The notes beneath the pieces were generated by a model. It worked only from the letters and a program-made list of their open reading frames with translations, ran no database searches and was not told the origin of the DNA. From assembly GCA_007922305.1 (NCBI GenBank), contig ML677358.1, forward strand, positions 18,640,712 through 18,704,711: DNA of 64,000 bases, read 5' to 3'. The first letter of the stretch is position 1; each line of letters starts with the position of its first letter. The DNA comes from Dermatemys mawii (Eukaryota; Chordata; Testudines; Dermatemydidae). The position numbers and the translations under genes were made by a program. Of the stretch, positions 60,346 through 64,000 are shown in pieces.

Positions 60346-60956
60346 AGGTATCGGAAGGATGAAGGGTTTGTTGCGGTGTAGGGTGTGAAGCACAGCATAG
60401 ATCCACATGCCCACAAACCCTTTACACCTCCCACCCCATTTTGAAAGATCCTTTTGTAGCTCTTCGTCAAGTAGCCCTGGGCCTGATGTCTGTGCTGGGG
60501 ATCCCAACCCCTCCAATCCCTTCGTGTTCTCCCAGGCAAAGGCCTTTTACATGGGATTTGCTCATGGCCTCATGATCTGGTCCATGGAGAACACTCAGAT
60601 CCGGAAGGGAGTTGGATATAGGGAACAAGTCTGGGGTTCGTGTATTGATTTCTCTAGTAGGAAAGGCCATGGCAGAAGGTGTTATAAATTGACAGTCTGC
60701 GGCTTCCTTAATGCCTGGGACTGGTTACTGCACTTTGTGTTCTCATTAACACCGGTCTGTAAGCTGGGAGAGCCTGTGTGAGACATGGGGGAGCAGAGAC
60801 CCTCCTTGGAAGCGGGGGGAAAAACCACAGAGATAATGAATTCTGCTGAGTTTACTTTATTGCACAGGCAGGTGGTGAGTCAGCGATGCTCTTAGAGGTC
60901 TGGAATTGGTGGATGAGACAAGAAGGTGGCTCCATCTTGCTGGTGGGAACCAAATG

Positions 60957-61038
60957 CTATAGGTCATCTTTTTGCTTGGCCCCATCTTGTGACTTGCATT
61001 CTCCATAATGCTTAAAGCAAAGACTTCCAAGGTATTCA
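60957..61038 (-). other. Gene C exon 4, extended C-terminus and stop
   Basis: Acceptor CACTAG. Encodes '[14 protein letters not shown]' followed by 12 extra residues and TAG at 60957-60959. The poly(A) signal AATAAA is at 60856-60861 (reverse strand). Confidence 0.92.
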
Positions 61039-63446
61039 CTAGTGGGAAAGACAGAGACAGAGAACTCAGGGCTGCAACCCTTATGGCCAACGAGAGCAAA
61101 GCATCTGTCAAGGCTCCAGTATGTCAAATTAACTGGAGTTTATTTGCTGACAGGAAAAATTAGACTGAGATAGCTGATGCAGCCTCTAGGAGGTAAAGAC
61201 ATGGGCGCAGGCAGGGCCTTGAATTACATCACAATTGTATTTTAGTTTTTGTTAATGGGCCATTAACTCTGTTACTTACAAGACTTCTGCACAAAAAACA
61301 CATTTGTTGCTGTGTGTTTTCCCATCAGTGCCACAGATAGGGTTGTACTCCCTGGTGCACCCTTCTGGAGGCTTCTTGTACTCACTGCAGAAGCCCTACA
61401 AAGAACATTAGTATTGCTGTTAGAGTTACTGTCTGCATTTCAGTGGTGCCCCGACACCCTACTCACCCATGGGGTGGGCATTCTCTGAACACAGAGGAAG
61501 GGACAGTCCCTGCCCCTGGGAGCTCACCGTATCTAATCCTGTCCCTTGTCTCTGTTGACTTCCCTATTGCCCTCTCTTTGTCAGCTGCCATTAGGAGTTG
61601 AGCCTGTCCCCCTGGTTTAAGAGACATGTCTCAACCCACATCACATGGTGCATGACTAAAGGCGCATCTCTGTAGCCATCAGATGCTAATCTGCCATTAC
61701 CCAGGGTACAATCTAGATGGATGAATAGCTGTGTCCCCTCAATCCTCCAACCTGGTGTGCCTTTCACACTGCTTAGCTAGGAAAGCAACCACTCCTGTTC
61801 CCACTCACACACAGCTTCTAGCATGTAAATTACTCCAAGCTGTATGATATGAATGCTTTGGCCAGCTACTCTTGAATTATACTGCAGGAGAACACCAGCA
61901 AATTCCCAGTCCAAGACTGTCCCCCAGAAACGTGCATCTTGTACTGCCCTGCTCTCTCCTGGACAATACAAGCTCATATAAAGTCTGTCATTTTATTAAT
62001 AGAAAATGAAATGCACAAATCCTATTGTTGCAAATGGAGTTTTTCAAAAACTTCAATTCAAACACACTGGTTTCAGTAAAACAAGCTTCTTAACTACAGA
62101 AAGATGGATTTTAAGTGATCACAAGTAATGAGGCATCAAAGTCAGAACTGTCTACAAGAAAATAAAAGCAAAACTCCACTAACGCCTGACTTATGAAGCC
62201 AAGCGAATTCAGAGCAAAAGGTCTCTCTCACCAAATGCTTCAGCAGCCTCACTGGCTGTCCTTTCCGCCAGGACCCCTCCCCCAGTCCCATGTTACTTTC
62301 TTTGTCCTTCAGGAGTTGTTGATGTCGTGGGCAGAGAGAAAGGGAGGAGTAACTTGGGGTGTTTGTTCTCCATTCTTATATTTTCCCCTCATCTTTGAGC
62401 ATCATCTCCAGCTGTGGTTCATGTGACATAAAGTTTGTGGGGATGGGAACCTCCAGATATTCCTTTGCCAACAAGTACATTTCTTGCTCACAACTTTTTT
62501 GCTGCCAAAGAATGCCACGTGATGGTCCGCTGGATTATGCTGAGCCCTGGCTGAGTTGTTAGATTGTCTTTTGTCTCTGGTTTATGACTGTTTCCCCAGA
62601 CTGGGGACATGTCTTATACAGTAGAATTTTATAACTTTACATACAATGGTGCCTAACAGCTTTAACAGGACAATAATGTTCAGCACATTATGAGTTTTCA
62701 AATGATACCTTACACTGCATACTTTGCACAACATTTATCATAGTTTTGTGAAAGGGATGAACATAGGGGTACAGATTGGTCTAAGAGATGCTTCTGAACC
62801 TGCATCATATAGAATGTGAGTGAAAGGGCATCTCCACAGTCAACAGATGCTCATAAACAAAAAACCTCATGCTCTTGTCATACTGTCCCCCCCTCTGTTC
62901 TGTCTCAGTTGCTCCCTGTGTCCCCCCACAGGACCATCACAGACTGCCCCGTACAGTAGCATATGGAATCCATCACCCTGACCCTATGGCTTATGTCTAC
63001 TCAGCAGTGAGACACCCATGGCTAACCCAGGTCAGATGACTTGGGCTCGGACTATACAACTGCTGTGTAGACATTCGGACTTGGGCTGGAGCTTGAGCGT
63101 TCGTACCCCACGAAGGGGGAGGGTCCCAGAGCCCGAACATGTACACAGCACTTCTTAGTCCTGCAGCTCAAGCATCCCAAACCCACGTCAGGTGATCCGG
63201 TCCAGCCATGGCCAGGCCCTGGGTCTTTTGTTCCAGTGTAGACGTACCCAGGGATTCTCAGCCCCAGAGGTTCACTCTCTCCTGGCTAGGGCATGGGGTA
63301 GAGTCTGCTTCTGTTTGACTCGAGTTCTTGCATGTTTCTAACACAGAGATTGTGGTCCCTGAGATGCGACAAACCAGAGACTGGGGAAAGTGACTATTAA
63401 TGAACAGGGAGAGTTCGACTTACCTTATCAGCCTGGCCAGCAGCAT
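60957..63446 (-). CDS. SPINK-like Kazal protease inhibitor, gene C (partial, P1 Arg)
   Basis: Exons seen: 63424-63446 (23 nt), 61280-61395 (116 nt, Kazal core) and 60957-61038 (82 nt). The signal-peptide exon must lie beyond 64000, since nothing like it occurs between 63450 and the window end. The core begins '[20 protein letters not shown]', with the reactive loop C-T-R-E-Y, so P1 is Arg and trypsin-like proteases are the predicted target. The Kazal framework and the extra seventh Cys in 'LGSLCF' are kept. Where A and B stop after the last cysteine, C reads on for 12 charged or polar residues ([12 protein letters not shown]) to TAG. Intron 2 is 2.0 kb against 1.0 and 0.6 kb in A and B, owing to insertions. 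Splice sites are intact. Confidence 0.9.
61280..61395 (-). other. Gene C exon 3, Kazal core
   Basis: 116 nt, acceptor TTGTAG and donor GTAAGT (61274-61279). Same borders as in genes A and B. Confidence 0.95.
61408..61545 (-). mobile_element. MIR-type SINE in gene C intron 2 (shared)
   Basis: 'ttactgtctgcatttcagtg' to 'gggagctcaccgtatctaat', at the same distance from exon 3 as in genes A and B. Confidence 0.65.
61690..62777. mobile_element. Unclassified 1.1-kb insertion in gene C intron 2
   Basis: Absent from the matching places in genes A and B. AT-rich with no long frame. It resembles an interspersed repeat I associate with turtle genomes but cannot name; LTR or LINE origin is possible. 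It is bordered by two copies of a segment present once in A and B (61613-61690 and 62778-62855). Confidence 0.5.
62995..63252. mobile_element. Small inverted-repeat DNA element in gene C intron 2
   Basis: The left end 'ttatgtctactcagcag' and right end 'ccagtgtagacgtaccc' are imperfect inverse complements around GTCTAC. The interior has 'gacttgggctcggactat' and 'gaacatgtacacagcact'. Non-coding; absent from genes A and B. Confidence 0.6.
63424..63446 (-). other. Gene C exon 2 (23-nt mini-exon)
   Basis: Acceptor CAG at 63447-63449, donor GTAAGT at 63418-63423. Encodes a split codon then AAGQADK. Confidence 0.82.
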
Positions 63447-63449
63447 CTG

Positions 63450-64000
63450 GAACAAAACATACAGACAGAGTGAGACTGTTTCAGATTGTCTCTCCCATCC
63501 TGGTGCTGGGTTATTGATGTCCTGAATTCTGACCAAGACTCTCTCTTTACTTTTATACACCTGTTTCAAAAGTTCTACTATGGGGTTGTACCACGAGGGA
63601 GGTCAGCTCTTGTATCACCTGTATTAACTGAATTGAGATGGCAAAGGAGGCACGGAGGAAGAGGCGAACATTCTTGGGACGTTCCATGGTGATCCTACTC
63701 TAGGGAGATGTCTCCTCTACAGGGTCTCGCCCTTGTCTTTGGGGGAGGCCGAGAGATTCCTACTTTTCCAGGAACTTCTGAGATGATCTCAGTGCTATCT
63801 GTTTTAACCCTTCCCCTTTTGGATGAAGGGTAACATATCTACTCAATTAATTCAATGAAAGGGTTCACAAAACATTCATTTTATCAGCAAGACTTAACCA
63901 TAACAATGCAAAGAACTTTCTTTCTTTGAGTTTCGTGGGGGATCAGTTCAACAATATAGTGGGATCATGGTTGTCTTAAGCCACCTATAATAAAACAACA
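63450..64000 (-). other. Gene C intron 1 (partial), no exon found
   Basis: I looked for a reverse-strand signal-peptide exon like those at 47512-47569 and 56725-56782 and found none, so the intron runs past the window. Confidence 0.6.

Overview
The window is a piece of a vertebrate nuclear genome, almost certainly a turtle. It has intron-exon genes with GT/AG splice sites, CpG-island promoters, two runs of N from a draft assembly (2382-2781 and 14423-14522), abundant CR1 LINE fragments, MIR-type CORE-SINEs, hAT-type and other small inverted-repeat elements, and a tRNA-derived SINE with a CR1-like tail of the kind described from turtles (26171-26352). I found no bacterial, plasmid or CRISPR features.

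Left part (1-14.3 kb): no protein-coding exon could be supported. A CpG-rich block beside the first gap (about 2782-3080) looks like a promoter. From human gene order it could be the 5' end of a divergent neighbour such as RNF145, but no exon proves this. The rest is AT-rich DNA with small transposons, including a 208-bp hAT-type element with perfect 14-bp inverted ends and an intact 8-bp target duplication (7769-7976).

Middle part (14.6-31.1 kb): a complete UBLCP1 gene on the + strand. It has a TATA-less CpG-island promoter with ETS-type motifs, one non-coding exon and ten coding exons that join into an open frame of 318 codons. The order is an N-terminal ubiquitin-like domain, then a DxDxT phosphatase domain with Asp143 and Asp145.

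31-45 kb: no gene was recognised. The stretch holds CR1 fragments, small inverted-repeat elements and a decayed DIRS-like reverse transcriptase.

Right part (45.3-64 kb): a tandem array of three small secreted Kazal-type (SPINK-like) protease-inhibitor genes on the - strand. Genes A and B are complete (4 exons, 80 codons each); the signal-peptide exon of gene C lies beyond the right edge. The predicted P1 residues differ: Lys (A), Met (B), Arg (C). All three carry the same extra, seventh cysteine. Copies A, B and C share an old SINE at the same place in intron 2, showing that they arose by duplication. Later insertions (a 5'-inverted CR1 in A, a CR1 next to the exon 3 donor in B, a 1.1-kb insertion plus a small inverted-repeat element in C) are copy-specific. 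Between A and B lies a nearly full-length but dead CR1 element (49.0-53.34 kb); between B and C lies a 2.1-kb 5'-truncated CR1. The array is the most interesting system here: a small inhibitor family with diversified reactive sites.
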